Shown here: piece by piece, positions 34,313 to 42,327 of the stretch
Layout of the letters: every line of letters starts with the position of its first letter
How positions within the stretch are numbered: position 1 is the first letter of the stretch
Source of the DNA: Alloprevotella tannerae
GTDB lineage: Bacteria; Bacteroidota; Bacteroidia; Bacteroidales; Bacteroidaceae
Assembly: GCA_015259125.1 (NCBI GenBank)
Contig: JABZGR010000012.1
Coordinates: forward strand, 1-52,496
Direction: 5' to 3'
Length of the DNA stretch: 52,496 nt
Made by a program: the position numbers and the translations under genes
Notes under the pieces: model-generated
What the model saw: only the letters and a program-made list of their open reading frames with translations
Databases searched by the model: none
Told to the model about the DNA's origin: nothing

Positions 34313-35881
34313 ATGAAAAAACTTTCCACCGTGCTTTGCTGTCTTGCGCTTGGCCTGACAGCATCAGCACAAATTACCGAAACACCCGAGGGTGTTATGC
34401 ACGACAATCTTTATCGCCACAGCGATGCTTACGTTCGTGGCTGGACGAGCAGTAAGCCTGGCGTCTATGATGGCGCTGTCGGCAAACTCGTAGAAGCTCC
34501 TGATGGAACACTCTACATCTTCAACCCCTTTTCTTCGCTTGCGAGCAACACTTGGTTAAAACTCGACAAGGTGAGCGATGGAAAATACGTGGCGAAGTTG
34601 CCACAACTCATCTATTCTTACATAGAGGATGATGACGATGAAGATGAAGAGGCTGGTGAAGGCGTACAGCACAACTATTACGCACAGCGTATGGTGAAGT
34701 CCGGCGACACCTATGTAGTTCCCAACGAAACAAGTGAGATCAATTTTACTTGGAACGGCTCTAAACTCGAAATGGAAAATACGGCGGGCAGCTCCGTCAT
34801 ACTTGGTGTAGCCGATAAAGATAAAAAATGGTACGAACATGGCTCTTGGACGCTTACCTTCTCCACTTTGCCCAGCGGACTCATTACGCCGCCGGCCGGT
34901 GCTAAGGAGAAGCAGTATCAGATTGCCTATACCGGTAGCACGACGGCGCGCATACTCGATGGCCGCGTTGATGGCAATGATATTTATGTCAAAGGTCTTT
35001 CTACGGCTGGCGTGTTCAAAGATGCTTGGGTCAAGTTTACCATCGATGGCGATAAGGTAAAGATGGCCGGTACTCAATATTTGGGACAAGCAAAGCGCGA
35101 AGATTTTGGCGGATATAGCAGCGATAAGTCTGCTTATCACGTATATGCGATGACCTATAAGCGCTTGGGCAACGACGAACTCGAACTCAAAGACGAGATC
35201 ACTTTTGATTACGATGCTGCGCGTGGAAAATTCACCACAAAGGATGCCGTTTGCATCACGATTGGTTACCAAAATCCCAACGAAGACAACACGAAGGAGA
35301 CAATGCGTGCCCTTTCGCTCACGCCTTACTCCGATCAAGTGGGTAATCCGGAAGCACCTACGCTCTACTACTGCACAGCTACGCCGAGCTACGACTATGA
35401 AGAGATGTTGACAACTTTTGCTTTCTACGTGAAAAATGCTGATGTGGATGGCAATTATCTGAGTCCGGATAGCATGTATTACAATATCTTCATCAACGAC
35501 GCTACCGAACCCTATACTTTTGCAAAGAAAACCTATTCTTTCAACAAGGAAGATATGACTGATATTCCTTATATGTACAAGGACAGCCAGAATAAAGACA
35601 TCAAGGTTGTTGACAATATGCGATTCATCCACTTCTACGACAAGGGTATCGACTCTGTAGCCGTGCAGATGGTTTATAAGAGTGGCGACAAACTCTATAA
35701 GAGTGAATTGCTCCGTGCAAAAGTCGACAAGACCGCGTCTGTTCACGGCGTAGAGCTGAATCCGGCTGCCGGACGTGAGGAATATTTCGACCTCGAAGGC
35801 CGTCGTTTGGATGCCCCTGTTAAGGGTATCAACATCGTGCGCCGCGCTGATGGTAAGACCTACAAGGTTTTGGTGAAATAA
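34313..35881 (+). CDS. Secreted acidic protein with short C-terminal sorting-like motif
   Basis: A 522-residue exported protein with signal peptide MKKLSTVLCCLALGLTASA. It has an acidic run YIEDDDDEDEEAGEG (about 102-116) that may bind calcium, and otherwise beta-rich sequence with no family I recognise. The last 33 residues (from EEYFDLEGRRLDAPVKG to KVLVK) match a short C-terminal motif common in Prevotella/Porphyromonas secreted proteins (YDLxGRRxxxPxKGIxI...GKKxLVK), likely a compact sorting or anchoring signal. It is the fifth gene of the BACON-subtilase operon and ends 23 bp before a terminator. Confidence 0.75.
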   Translation: MKKLSTVLCCLALGLTASAQITETPEGVMHDNLYRHSDAYVRGWTSSKPGVYDGAVGKLVEAPDGTLYIFNPFSSLASNTWLKLDKVSDGKYVAKLPQLIYSYIEDDDDEDEEAGEGVQHNYYAQRMVKSGDTYVVPNETSEINFTWNGSKLEMENTAGSSVILGVADKDKKWYEHGSWTLTFSTLPSGLITPPAGAKEKQYQIAYTGSTTARILDGRVDGNDIYVKGLSTAGVFKDAWVKFTIDGDKVKMAGTQYLGQAKREDFGGYSSDKSAYHVYAMTYKRLGNDELELKDEITFDYDAARGKFTTKDAVCITIGYQNPNEDNTKETMRALSLTPYSDQVGNPEAPTLYYCTATPSYDYEEMLTTFAFYVKNADVDGNYLSPDSMYYNIFINDATEPYTFAKKTYSFNKEDMTDIPYMYKDSQNKDIKVVDNMRFIHFYDKGIDSVAVQMVYKSGDKLYKSELLRAKVDKTASVHGVELNPAAGREEYFDLEGRRLDAPVKGINIVRRADGKTYKVLVK

Positions 35882-35903
35882 GGCCTTTCCTCTTTTTATG
35901 TAA

Positions 35904-35945
35904 ATTCCCCTTGAAAGTAATCAAAGCTTTCAAGGGGAGTTCTTT
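35904..35945 (+). terminator. Terminator, left copy of a duplicated hairpin
   Basis: ATTCCCCTTGAAAG and CTTTCAAGGGGA form a near-perfect stem (35904-35938) followed by TTCTTTT. It terminates the five-gene operon. A copy matching 34 of 35 positions lies at 37501-37535. Confidence 0.92.
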
Positions 35946-36025
35946 TGTTGAGCAAATCGGGTTATCGTGTTATGATAGACTTTTATGATTTGTAGCTGTG
36001 ATCATTTCTTGAAGTGTCACTATCT

Positions 36026-36101
36026 GAATATGTACCCCTAATACTTTTTTCGGGTACACGTTTCAAGAATATGTACCCGTTTTGGCTCTTTTGGGTACAC
36101 A
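36026..36101. repeat. GTAC inverted array beside fic (array G)
   Basis: Boxes TGTACCC, GGGTACA, TGTACCC and GGGTACA have their GTAC cores at 36032, 36054, 36073 and 36095 (spacing 22, 19, 22). Adjacent boxes are reverse complements of each other. GAATATGTACCC recurs exactly 41 bp apart (36026 and 36067). The array abuts the 3' end of the fic gene and lies inside the segment bounded by the duplicated terminator. Confidence 0.75.
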
Positions 36102-37262
36102 TTATAAAGCTGATTGACTATCTATCACCGATTCTATCGTTTCGTCTTGTCGTGGATTTGTCGAACCTTGATTAAGAAACAAAGCTACAAGAGCTTGATT
36201 GATATAATAATTCTCTCTTCCAATCTTTACAACAATTAAAACACCCTCATCGACCATCTTATTTAAATACTTAGAGGCTGTTTTACGCTGAACCATCAAA
36301 TCCCTCTGCATAAACTCTATCTTAGTATAAGGATGATAAAAGAGATTGTTAAGCAATTCGTGTTTGTAGTTCTTACCAAATAGAGGGCGCAGAATCTGCT
36401 TATACTCCTGCATTAGTTTAGAGATTCCCCGTACCAATCGAATTGTGTCACGAGCTGTTTGTTCTACACCTTTGAGAATAAAAAGAACCCATTCTTCCCA
36501 CTCCAATGCATTATTTTCATCTTTATCTCTAATAGCTTGAATCAAGGAGTAATACTGCGATTTATTTTGAGTAATATACCTGCTCAAGTAGAGGATGGGT
36601 AAATCAAGTAGACCGTTTATTACCAAATAGAGTACGTTGATGATGCGTCCCGTTCGCCCATTACCATCATAGAATGGATGTATACTCTCAAACTGATGAT
36701 GTATGATAGCCATCTTAATGAGAGGGTCTACTTCACACATCGCAGGATGATTGATAAAAGCTTCAAGATTTGCCATAGATCTCTCTATTTCATCTATACT
36801 TTGAGGGGGAATGTAAACGATTTCTCCTTTACTATTTTTTAGTGTCGTCCCTGCTTGCGAGCGAAAGCCTGCTCTATTTCCCTCGAGGTGCATCTGGATG
36901 TCTTTAATTCTACTATTGGTCAATAGAGAATCTTTTCTTACCAATTCAAATCCCCGTTGTAAGGCTTCTCGATACTTAAGTACCTCTTTAGTTGCAGCTG
37001 TTATGAGTTGCTTCTCTATATCTATTTCAGCTTTATAGAGATCGTCTTGCGTCGTGACAATATTTTCTATCTCGGAGCTATCCTTCGCCTCTTGAAGGGT
37101 CAAGGTGCTAATTAGTATCGTTTCATTAGGAATTGTTGCAGCTATACCTTTTAACTCAGCCAAGGCACGATTAGCCCTGTTTACCTGTCGTAGTATATCT
37201 TTGCTCTCTATGTCAAAGTTGAGAGGCAATGAAGGTATGTTATAACTTTTGCCCATATCCAT
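36102..37262 (-). CDS. Fic-domain AMP-transferase with N-terminal inhibitory helix
   Basis: A 386-residue Fic protein, expected to transfer AMP (or another nucleotide part) to target proteins. The catalytic motif is intact: HPFYDGNGRTGR with H195 and N201. An inhibitory motif SSEIEN (S62...E66-N67) in the N-terminal helix fits class II Fic proteins, whose glutamate blocks ATP until released. The flap EIVYIPPQ is at about 147-154. A C-terminal winged helix-turn-helix (about 305-375; YTKIEFMQRDLMVQRKTASK) suggests DNA binding or self-regulation. It is a single AT-rich gene with no antitoxin neighbour, consistent with in-cis inhibition. It lies between two copies of one terminator, a mark of insertion. 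Confidence 0.93.
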   Translation of the reverse strand: MDMGKSYNIPSLPLNFDIESKDILRQVNRANRALAELKGIAATIPNETILISTLTLQEAKDSSEIENIVTTQDDLYKAEIDIEKQLITAATKEVLKYREALQRGFELVRKDSLLTNSRIKDIQMHLEGNRAGFRSQAGTTLKNSKGEIVYIPPQSIDEIERSMANLEAFINHPAMCEVDPLIKMAIIHHQFESIHPFYDGNGRTGRIINVLYLVINGLLDLPILYLSRYITQNKSQYYSLIQAIRDKDENNALEWEEWVLFILKGVEQTARDTIRLVRGISKLMQEYKQILRPLFGKNYKHELLNNLFYHPYTKIEFMQRDLMVQRKTASKYLNKMVDEGVLIVVKIGRENYYINQALVALFLNQGSTNPRQDETIESVIDSQSAL

Positions 37263-37500
37263 ATAGTTACTTATGATTTGGCTTTCTAATTCTTTTAAAG
37301 GGATGTTATCCTCTTTATCATTGGCAAATATAAGGAATGAGAATCTATTAGACTCCTTTAAGGGAGTACTTTTGACGCTAAATGTCTACCATACCTCTTC
37401 TGAAGCAAAGTGAAAATACAAATGAACAGAGGAACAATATTGGTAGTTTTATCCACACTCCTCTCTTTCTCACCTGATAATGTCTTCAGATGAAGGAGAT

Positions 37501-37541
37501 ATTCCCCTTGAAAGTAATCAATGCTTTCAAGGGGAATATTT
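37501..37541. terminator. Terminator, right copy of a duplicated hairpin
   Basis: A 14-bp stem (ATTCCCCTTGAAAG, CTTTCAAGGGGAAT) at 37501-37537 followed by ATTTTG. Its first 35 bases match 34 of 35 with the copy at 35904-35938. It lies 18 bp beyond the stop of the convergent HU-like gene and could serve transcripts in either direction. Confidence 0.88.
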
Positions 37542-37558
37542 TGTGGGATAAGCCTAAC

Positions 37559-38161
37559 TTAAAGCGCGCCTTTTTGAAATACTTTGTGCCATTTCGAGCC
37601 CACGTTGATCAGTTTACCCTCCGCTTCGAGTTGGCGGGCCAAGGCGTAAGTTTTGGCAGTGGAGAGTTGAAACCGGTCGCGCAAGTCGCTGATCTGCAAA
37701 ATGGGCACTGCGGCAAAGACTTCGGTCAAGACGCTCGCTATGGTTGAGGCTGACGGCATAGCTTTGTTGGGCCGAGGTTGATTCAGCAGCACAAACTTCG
37801 CCGCTTTCATCTGTCCCATCACTTCCTTCTCAGGCTGAAAGCGAATGGTCCGCACCTGCGGCCGCAGCAGGCGCGAGCGATGCGTTCGCGGGTGCGTGCG
37901 CAGATCCCCCTTGATGGCGAGCGAGAAGAATCCCAAGCCCGGCAAGTGCACGCGGTTGCCCGCCAAGAGTTGTGCTTTCAGTTCCTTACTCAGCGCCTCG
38001 AGCGCACCGGCCAAGTCGCTCATCGAGAAAGTCGTCCCCCGCTCAATGTTGCGCCCCATCTCCTGCAAGGACGTCGTGGCATAGGGCGCACAAAGCGCCT
38101 TAAATGGTTTTTTACTGGCGAGTTTTCCACTCGTCGGAATGAGTTTGTAAGATACAGTCAT
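37559..38161 (-). CDS. HU-family-like DNA-binding protein with C-terminal helix-turn-helix
   Basis: A 200-residue protein of the longer HU-like class found in Bacteroidales. The start MTVSYKLIPTSGKLASKKPF and FSMSDLAGALEALSKELKAQ...VHLPGLGFFSLAIKGDLR (in parts, about 50-95) follow the HU/IHF fold, including the GFGxF-like GLGFFSL. A second part (about 130-200; ILQISDLRDRFQLSTAKTYA) looks like a winged helix. The frame opens at 38212, but the ATG at 38161 gives the family start. It is transcribed toward the fic segment and faces the DUF4294 gene across array D. Role: nucleoid or regulatory DNA binding, by family. Confidence 0.85.
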   Translation of the reverse strand: MTVSYKLIPTSGKLASKKPFKALCAPYATTSLQEMGRNIERGTTFSMSDLAGALEALSKELKAQLLAGNRVHLPGLGFFSLAIKGDLRTHPRTHRSRLLRPQVRTIRFQPEKEVMGQMKAAKFVLLNQPRPNKAMPSASTIASVLTEVFAAVPILQISDLRDRFQLSTAKTYALARQLEAEGKLINVGSKWHKVFQKGAL

Positions 38162-38244
38162 ACTGTTTACGGATTTAAAGTTAGAAAATAAATGATCGCC
38201 CGCTCTGCCCATTTTGACAAGGCTTGGTGGGCTTACGTTGTTTT

Positions 38245-38316
38245 CACGACAAAAAAGGTTTCAGCTCACGATGAAAAAGGCTTGCGCTCGTGAGAAAAAA
38301 GGTCTACGCTCGTGAG
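38245..38316 (-). repeat. 22-bp array of the TCRYGA family (array D)
   Basis: On the plus strand boxes TCACGA, TCACGA, TCGTGA and TCGTGA start at 38245, 38267, 38289 and 38311, each 22 bp apart. The interior pattern (AAAAAAGG) is the reverse complement of arrays C and E, so the array lies in opposite orientation. It occupies the gap between the divergent HU-like and DUF4294 genes. The rest of the gap (38317-38804) shows no gene or clear promoter. Confidence 0.88.
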
Positions 38317-38804
38317 CGTACACGCATTAACTCTGCTCGTGTGTGTCACAAATGCGTCGAGAGTAGTAGGTTTTTCAGGCTTTTCAGCGCTGATTTCCAT
38401 CCCTCGTTCGCTTGTTGCCGGCAAAGGTAAACATAAAAGTGGAATGGGCCAAGCCCTGCCCGATGCCAATGAGCGCCGCGCCAACTTCGCTGCCCGAAAA
38501 GTGCGGGCGAAGCCTCGAATAACGCACGAAAAACGAGTGCCTATCGCACTTAAATCCATTAAAAATGACGGGCGCTTCCTCGAAAGTTAAACATTGATAA
38601 TTCATTTCCCCATCGCCGGCGCCCCTTTTCCCCGTTGCGCAGCGCGCGTGGGGCGGCTTGCGCCCGCTTACGGGCATAGTTTGTTAAAATCCCATTCCCC
38701 TCCGCTGTAAAGTAAGTTGGCCGCCACGCGTAGTCCGTTGGCCGTTAAAATTATCCCTTCATCGTAGCCCCGCAACGCAAAATTAGCTAACTTCGCCGCG
38801 AGTT

Positions 38805-39425
38805 ATGAGACGTTTATTGCTTCTTATGATCCTATTTCCCGCCTTCCTGTCGCTCGCTGCGCGACCGGTAGCCGTAGAGAAAGCCCCCGACGATTCGGTG
38901 GCCTTGCCTATCTATGTGCAAGTCGGGAAGGTGAAGTACAAAGGCGATAGCATTCCGCACGTTATTCTGCCTACGCTTTACAAATATCCACCGATGGAGT
39001 TTAAGAACGAGGCCGAGCGGCAGGAATATAACCGACTCGTCTCTAACATCAAACTCCTCTTGCCGATGGCCAAACTCGTGCGCTATACGATCATAGAGAC
39101 CTACGATTATCTTCGCCTCCTGCCCGATAAAAAGAGCCGGCAAGCCCACATTGATCGCATGGAAGCCGACCTGAAGCGCAGGTACGGCCCGATGGTGCGC
39201 AAGCTGACGCGCTCTCAAGGCCGCTTGCTGCTCAAATTGATCGATCGCGAGTGTAACCAGACGGGCTATAACATTGCGAAAGCCTTTATCGGTTCTTTTA
39301 GAGCCAACTTATACCAATCCATAGGTCTGTTGTTTGGTAACAGTCTTTCGCGCCATTATGATCCAAATGGCGACGACCGCTACACAGAACGCGTCGTGCG
39401 CCTTGTCGAGAGTGGACAGATTTAA
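38805..39425 (+). CDS. DUF4294 domain protein
   Basis: A 206-residue exported protein of a family confined to Bacteroidetes. A signal peptide (MRRLLLLMILFPAFLSLAA) is followed by the family domain: GDSIPHVILPTLYKYPPMEF (about 48-67), the helical segment NEAERQEYNRLVSNIKLLLP and RYGPMVRKLTRSQGRLLLKLIDRECNQTGY (in parts, about 125-155). Function unknown; the conserved form suggests a periplasmic or envelope role. It is followed 155 bp later by rnr on the same strand. Confidence 0.88.
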   Translation: MRRLLLLMILFPAFLSLAARPVAVEKAPDDSVALPIYVQVGKVKYKGDSIPHVILPTLYKYPPMEFKNEAERQEYNRLVSNIKLLLPMAKLVRYTIIETYDYLRLLPDKKSRQAHIDRMEADLKRRYGPMVRKLTRSQGRLLLKLIDRECNQTGYNIAKAFIGSFRANLYQSIGLLFGNSLSRHYDPNGDDRYTERVVRLVESGQI

Positions 39426-39580
39426 GTCTCCTCAAGATTTCTTACTTCCTTTTGTGGAAAACGCGTCTTATTCTTTGGTCTTCTTGCTGCTTTGCCGTAA
39501 CTTCGCCTCGAAACGATGCGCCGGAGAGCAACGAAAGCCCTTGCGCCTGCGCATTTGAAAAGACAAGGAAACCGATTAGT

Positions 39581-41866
39581 ATGAATAAAGACAAGAAGCG
39601 TCTGACGAAAAAAGAAGTGACGCAAAGACTCTTGGCGCTGTTTGAGGCTTCGCCCGAACGCTCCTTTACGGTCAAAGAATTATTTTCAGAATTGCGCGCC
39701 GGCAATCACCCCGCGAAGATGCTCGTCTTGGACACGTTGGACTCGCTCGTCTTTGATGATTACGTGAGTTCGGACGGCAAGGGCCACTATCATAAAGCGC
39801 AGCGCCAGCACATTATGGAAGGCGTCTTCAAACGCAAACGTAATGGCTACAACTCTTTTATTCCTGACGGCAGCGACGAACCGATTCTCGTCAGTGAACG
39901 AAATGCGCTTCACGCCCTCGATGGCGATCGCGTGCAAGTAGCGATGATGGCGCGCCGAAGAGGACACGAGCGAGAAGCAGAAGTGATCGCGATACTCGAA
40001 CGCTCAAATGATACGTTCGTAGGTCGATTGAAAGTGGAGAAAAATTATGCCTTCCTCATCACGCCCAGTAGGGTGTTGGCCAATGATATATTCATTCCGA
40101 CCCAAAACCTGAAAGGCGGCAAGACGGGCGACAAGGTCGTCGTAAAAATCGTGGAGTGGCCGATGGAGGCTAAGAGTCCGATCGGCAAAGTCGTAGATAT
40201 TTTGGGTCAAGAAGGGGAGAATAACGCCGAAATGAACGCCATTTTGGCCGAGTTTAATTTGCCTTATACTTACCCGACGCGGGTAGAGGAGGCTGCGGAC
40301 AAGATTCCGGACGGCGTGACGGCGGAAGAGATCGCGCGGCGTGAAGATATGCGCGACGTGCTCACCTTTACGATCGACCCGCGCGATGCTAAGGATTTTG
40401 ACGACGCACTTTCCATCCGCACGCTTGCGGATGGCGCTTGGGAAGTCGGCGTACACATTGCCGACGTGACGGCTTACGTGCACGAAGGCGACATTATTGA
40501 TCGCGAAGCTTTGAAGCGCGCCACGAGCATCTATCTCGTGGATCGTACGATCCCGATGCTGCCCGAGCGCCTTTCGAATCAGCTCTGCTCGCTGCGGCAG
40601 GACGAAGATAAGCTGGCTTATTCCGTCATTTTCAAGATGAACGATGCGGGCGAAGTGTTGGATTGGCATTTAGCGCATACCGTTATCCGTTCCGACCGTC
40701 GCTTTGTTTACGAAGAAGTGCAATACATTCTCGAGCAAAACGGCGAGGCGAGTCCGGAAGATCTGGCCACGCCGGGCGAGCATCCCAAAGTGGTCAAAGG
40801 AACATCCCCCGTAGGCGAGTACGCCGCCCAACTTATTACGCTCAACAGACTGGCTAAACAATTGCGGAGCAAACGTTTCAAACACGGGGCCATAGGTTTC
40901 GACCGTCCGGAGATACGTTTTGAAATCGACGACAAAGGCCACCCCGTTTCTACCTTTATAAGATTGGCCAAGGACGCAAACAAACTCGTCGAGGAGTTTA
41001 TGCTGTTGGCCAACCGCACCGTGGCCGAACACATAGGCAGAGTGGGGCGCGGCAAGAAAGCGAAAGTCTTTCCCTACCGTATACACGACGTCCCTGATCC
41101 CGAGAAGCTGATCACGCTGAGCGGGTTTATCGCTAAGTTTGGTTATAAAATTCGCACCGAAGGTTCGAAGAAAGACGTCAGCAAGAGCCTTAACCGTCTG
41201 CTCGAAGACGTGAAAGGCAAAAAGGAGCAAGGGATGGTCGAGATGGTGACGCTGCGGGCGATGGCCAAAGCCCGTTACAGTATTGAAAACATAGGCCATT
41301 ACGGCTTGATGTTTGATTATTATACCCATTTTACCTCACCCATTCGTCGTTATCCCGATATGATGGTTCACCGCCTCTTGACGCGCTATGCCGAAGGTGG
41401 GCGCTCCGTCAGCGCGAGCAAGTATGAGGAACTTTGCGAACATAGTAGCGCGATGGAGCAATTGGCAGAGACCGCCGAGCGCGCAAGTACGAAGTATAAG
41501 CAAGTAGAATTTATGGCCGATCGCTTAGGCCAAGAGTTTGAAGGCATCATCGACGGCGTCACCGAGTTTGGTTTGTACGTAGAACTCGAAGAAAACGGTT
41601 GCGAAGGTATGATTCCCATTCGCAATTTGTCCGGCGATTACTACGATTTCGACGAACGCAATTTTTGCCTCATCGGGCGGCGCCACCGCAAGCGTTATGC
41701 TTTGGGCGACAAACTCAGAATACGTGTGGATAAAGCCAATCTGGAGCGTCGCACGCTCGATTTTATGCTTGCCGATGATGACCTTCCGGCCGCGCCGCGC
41801 CCAACAGCTTTCGCGCCCAATAAGCGTGGTCAAAAGAAGAAAAAGAACGGGCGCAAACGCAAATGA
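39581..41866 (+). CDS. rnr: Ribonuclease R
   Basis: A 761-residue 3'-to-5' exoribonuclease of the RNase II family that degrades structured RNA. Order: N-terminal helix-turn-helix-like region (about 10-65), cold-shock/OB domains (about 70-220), catalytic RNB domain with DPRDAKDFDDALS (about 267-279, the metal-binding aspartates) and GLMFDYYTHFTSPIRRYPDM (in parts, about 570-590), then a C-terminal S1 domain (FEGIIDGVTEFGLYVELEENG, about 649-669) and a lysine-rich tail (KRGQKKKKNGRKRK). The frame is open upstream to 39452, but the ATG at 39581 (MNKDKKRLTKKEVTQR) gives the family start. A terminator follows 34 bp after the stop. Confidence 0.96.
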   Translation: MNKDKKRLTKKEVTQRLLALFEASPERSFTVKELFSELRAGNHPAKMLVLDTLDSLVFDDYVSSDGKGHYHKAQRQHIMEGVFKRKRNGYNSFIPDGSDEPILVSERNALHALDGDRVQVAMMARRRGHEREAEVIAILERSNDTFVGRLKVEKNYAFLITPSRVLANDIFIPTQNLKGGKTGDKVVVKIVEWPMEAKSPIGKVVDILGQEGENNAEMNAILAEFNLPYTYPTRVEEAADKIPDGVTAEEIARREDMRDVLTFTIDPRDAKDFDDALSIRTLADGAWEVGVHIADVTAYVHEGDIIDREALKRATSIYLVDRTIPMLPERLSNQLCSLRQDEDKLAYSVIFKMNDAGEVLDWHLAHTVIRSDRRFVYEEVQYILEQNGEASPEDLATPGEHPKVVKGTSPVGEYAAQLITLNRLAKQLRSKRFKHGAIGFDRPEIRFEIDDKGHPVSTFIRLAKDANKLVEEFMLLANRTVAEHIGRVGRGKKAKVFPYRIHDVPDPEKLITLSGFIAKFGYKIRTEGSKKDVSKSLNRLLEDVKGKKEQGMVEMVTLRAMAKARYSIENIGHYGLMFDYYTHFTSPIRRYPDMMVHRLLTRYAEGGRSVSASKYEELCEHSSAMEQLAETAERASTKYKQVEFMADRLGQEFEGIIDGVTEFGLYVELEENGCEGMIPIRNLSGDYYDFDERNFCLIGRRHRKRYALGDKLRIRVDKANLERRTLDFMLADDDLPAAPRPTAFAPNKRGQKKKKNGRKRK

Positions 41867-41900
41867 GATTAGCCATTTTGGCGCACCATTTTTTACGATG

Positions 41901-41936
41901 AAGAGCAGCGAGACAGTCACTCTCGTTGCTCTTTTT
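41901..41936 (+). terminator. Terminator of rnr
   Basis: AAGAGCAGCGAGA (41901-41913) pairs with TCTCGTTGCTCTT (41921-41933), one G-T wobble, followed by TTT. Confidence 0.88.
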
Positions 41937-42004
41937 CGTTGCGTCTGACAAAGTTTTTGGGCTTAACGCTTATTGTGCTTTTTACAGTGCACTGCCTCCT
42001 TTTC

Positions 42005-42086
42005 GTTTGATCCGAGCAAACTATCGTTTGGTGGTAACAAACTATTGTTTGGTGGGAGCAAACCATCGTTTGGCGGGAGCAAACCA
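42005..42086. repeat. 21-bp palindromic array (array F)
   Basis: CAAAC boxes start at 42017, 42038, 42059 and 42080, exactly 21 bp apart. Each full unit holds the palindrome CAAACTATCGTTTG (or CAAACTATTGTTTG, CAAACCATCGTTTG) followed by a 7-bp spacer such as GTGGTAA or GCGGGAG. A half unit (CGTTTGATCCGAG) precedes the first. The array fills the gap between the rnr terminator and the leuS leader; the rest of the gap has a -7-like TATCTTTG at 42289-42296, 31 bp before leuS. Confidence 0.88.
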
Positions 42087-42288
42087 TGAGCTGTCCGAAG
42101 ATCATCGGCTGCAATTGCACACGGCGGACGTGAAATCCTATGCATCTGCATCACAATAAGCCAAAGTCGCAACAGAATAAGCGAAAGCAGTCTTACAAAA
42201 CGACTCAGAAGGACAATAATACCCTGCAAACGATGCAAACGATAAAAGAAAAGCCGCTCTAAACCGGTCATTTTTGTAGGGATAACAC

Positions 42289-42296
42289 TATCTTTG
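42289..42296 (+). promoter_or_regulatory. -7-like element of leuS
   Basis: TATCTTTG at 42289-42296 fits TAnnTTTG and lies 31 bp before the leuS ATG. No TTG is found at the expected distance upstream, so the promoter call rests on the -7 element and position. Confidence 0.5.
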
Positions 42297-42327
42297 CAAA
42301 TCAAATTAAAAGGAAAACGTCCCTCTT

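Noticed and set aside
34556..35746. 396-codon minus-strand frame
   Set aside because: It is antisense to the 522-residue secreted protein, which has a signal peptide, operon position and C-terminal motif. The minus frame has none of these.
41926..42159. Frames through array F with a 7-residue repeat
   Set aside because: The repeat (VCSHQTI-like) is only the 21-bp DNA period translated; the array lies between a terminator and leuS.
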